A stretch of 64,000 nucleotides of DNA, taken from the NCBI RefSeq assembly GCF_030704535.1, contig NC_081822.1, forward strand, positions 692,001-756,000, given 5' to 3'. A program made the translations under genes and the position numbers. The notes under the pieces were generated by a model. It worked only from the letters and a program-made list of their open reading frames with translations, was not told where the DNA came from and made no database searches. The stretch comes from Vitis vinifera. Lineage: Eukaryota > Streptophyta > Magnoliopsida > Vitales > Vitaceae. Numbering within the stretch: position 1 is the first letter of the stretch; each line of letters opens with the position of its first letter. This document shows, piece after piece, positions 62,223-64,000 of this stretch.

Positions 62223-64000
62223 CTAGAAACCCCAATTATCAGAACCTTTCCTTGGAGTTTGACTGTCCGATGAGACCTTAAATGGACCAGTTGAACCGAA
62301 CGGATCTGAGTCATCAAAAGAGTAGGTCTGACCATGGTCGAAGCCTCTGCTGCTGCTTATGGAGTCGAACCTTGCGTGACCAGGGCCAAAGTCTCTGCCG
62401 CTGTTTAAGGAATCGAACCTTGCCTGACCATGGCCAAAGTCTCTGCTGCTGCTTATGGAGTCAAATCTCGTGAGAGTTTCCCGTGGGGGAGAAAATCCAC
62501 CATCGTGCATGCTGAAGGAGTCAAACCTTGAGCTCATATCAAAGTGGTGCTCTCCTGCCCACTCGCTGTACCGCGGGGAGTTGCCAAACTTGGAGAGTGG
62601 AGTACTAGGAACAGAATCCTCAAAGCTGAATGGACTCTTTCTCTGGAATGGGTCATCATGTGGGGATTCGGTTCTTATTGGATTTATTCCCAAGTTGCCG
62701 GATCCAAAGATATCATTTTCCCTGTGCTTATCAGAATCAAAGTCCTGTAGGATGACACAAGTTAGGAGGAGAAGATCAGTAAAGCTATAACCAAAATTGA
62801 GTATAAATGTTATTATGGTTAAGCAGCTGACCTGACAGCATCCTCATACAAAGCATAGAATAATACCAAGCACATTAATGCTACATTTGGTTCTAGAGAA
62901 AGTACCAAAAGAACTTTAAGAAAAATGATTTTCTCATGTTTGGTTTTTATCATGGAAAAGATGAAGCAAAATAAAATATAATTAAAATTAATTATGAACT
63001 TATACATTCTCAAACTATTTAATCTTTATATAAAAAATAAAAAATAAGTGAAATGAGTTTGAATAGGAATGTAAAAAATTTCTATTAACTTCAAATCCAT
63101 TGTTCATTTCCTTCACGATTTCTTTTGTCATATTTTCCTCCCTATTTTCTTTCCCTTTCATTTTCCCTCAAAATTTGCAAGCACCAAACATAGGGTAAAG
63201 CACTCCAAAGTAGTTGCATCATATAAACATTAGGATAAATGTTATTATTATCATATTGGTAGATTATGCCACATCACATCGACCATTAAGAAAACTCTTG
63301 ACTCTGTATCACATGGTTAGGCTTATACAGCTAGGTTAAATCTCAAAATGGTTACAGCAAGTGGATTTATACTACATTGGGCCGGATACCCCTCTGACAT
63401 TTACAGTATGACTGCTCTTCTACCCCCATCTCAAACATGCAGATAAGCATATAGGTAAATATTTTGGATACCTGGAATCCTTTATCCATCACTGGGTGAA
63501 TTTGGGTAAGCATGTCTGGGTGTAGGAATGTATATAGAGTCACCATTGGGCAAACCTTGAATGTTAAAGTACCATGTTACAGTCCATTACTCATTTTAAG
63601 GAACCAGGAAATTTTTCATCTCCTCGACTTATAGGATAAGCTCAGGTATATGTTTTGACAGCAAGCATGTTTTGAGACTTGCCCTATGCCCACACACTTG
63701 TCATGTCCTGTCCTACATTTACACTCTGCACATCTGAAGGTTCTGTGTAACATATATCCAGGTGAAAAGTAAAGGAAATGTGCACCTGGAAATTTTGGCT
63801 CACCTTGGTTGTACTGGGGTTAAAGCCCCAAATGGAGTCTGTGTCGTCATTGTGGTCAAAGGATGGTTCCCAGTTTGGTTCATCAAAGCTTCTGTTCCCA
63901 GAAAGAGTGAGATTCAGTGCCATCACGATTGAAGAACAAGTAATCAACAAAGAAAAAAACAGACAACGACATGCCCCATACCTATGGATTTCAGTGTCTG
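62223..64000 (-). CDS. EH1: EH-domain Pan1-like endocytic protein, C-terminal end
   Basis: Plant EH/Pan1 proteins (Arabidopsis At1g20760 and At1g21630) are large subunits of the TPLATE endocytic complex. Only the 3' end is present: exon 64000>-63982, exon 63891-63804, last exon 62744-62223. The visible C terminus contains DTEIHRSFDEPNWEPSFD, SIWGFNPSTTK, FDSDKHRENDIFGSGNLGIN, DDPFQRKSPFSFEDSVPSTP and PRYSEWAG, then three 16-residue repeats, and ends KGSDNWGF. DPF-type motifs bind clathrin-adaptor ears. The EH domains, coiled coil and start lie to the right, outside the window. Identification rests on the distinctive tail and on its position next to Vma22-like and PUB44-like genes, as in Arabidopsis. 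Exon phases are consistent. Confidence 0.85.
62325..62468 (-). repeat. three 48-bp in-frame repeats (RFDS...RDFG units)
   Basis: Three tandem units of 16 codons in the last exon of the EH/Pan1-like gene: RFDSISSSRDFGHGQA, RFDSLNSGRDFGPGHA and RFDSISSSRGFDHGQT. A related RFDSF precedes them. The DNA copies are very alike, pointing to recent expansion by unequal exchange or slippage. Confidence 0.9.
62881..63195. mobile_element. MITE-like insertion in intron of the EH/Pan1-like gene
   Basis: Left end CTACATTTGGTTCT (62881) and right end GCACCAAACATAGGG (to 63195) are imperfect inverted repeats. Between them is about 300 bases of non-coding AT-rich DNA with pyrimidine-rich right half. TTTGGT-ended short elements like this are frequent in plant introns. 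No target duplication was confirmed. Confidence 0.45.

Overview
The window is plant nuclear DNA from a eudicot. Genes are split by GT-AG introns, intergenic DNA is very AT-rich, and the proteins are plant families (GLR channels, plant U-box/ARM ligases, X8-type GH17 glucanases). Protein and repeat style suggest grapevine (Vitis); that is recall-based inference, not a database result.

Layout, left to right. An IRE1 kinase/endoribonuclease gene enters from the left edge (+, 3' half only). A secreted GH17 beta-1,3-glucanase with an X8 domain follows (+, 6324-8021). A six-coding-exon GLR3-clade glutamate receptor-like channel lies on the minus strand (9114-15679). A PP2C phosphatase is on the plus strand (20898-24346). 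A nine-exon MIR-interacting saposin-like (Canopy-type) ER protein gene is on the minus strand (25581-34539); its introns hold a decayed L1-type LINE and an LTR-like fossil. About 6 kb of AT-rich DNA then leads to a single-coding-exon F-box/kelch gene (+, 40939-42681). A PUB43/44 (SAUL1-type) U-box/ARM ligase is on the minus strand (43963-47220). A small conserved gene of the At5g43822 type follows (-, 52664-55617), here proposed to be a C1orf109/AIRIM relative. A Vma22/CCDC115-like V-ATPase assembly factor is on the plus strand (58008-60719). The 3' end of an EH-domain Pan1-like endocytic protein leaves at the right edge (-).

Splice sites were read by hand. In every complete multi-exon model the exon lengths add up to a whole number of codons with matching phases: GLR 934 aa, PP2C 385 aa, saposin-like protein 187 aa, U-box protein 813 aa, At5g43822-like 198 aa, Vma22-like 230 aa, GH17 460 aa.

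These are independent host genes, not an operon or a defence system. The most useful observations are functional leads for two poorly characterised small genes, a PUB44 / Vma22-like / EH-Pan1 block that recalls Arabidopsis At1g20760-At1g20780, a paired inverted GC-box just upstream of the Vma22-like gene, runs of GGCCCA promoter boxes, and many short diverged tandem duplications inside introns. I saw no previously undescribed multi-gene system.
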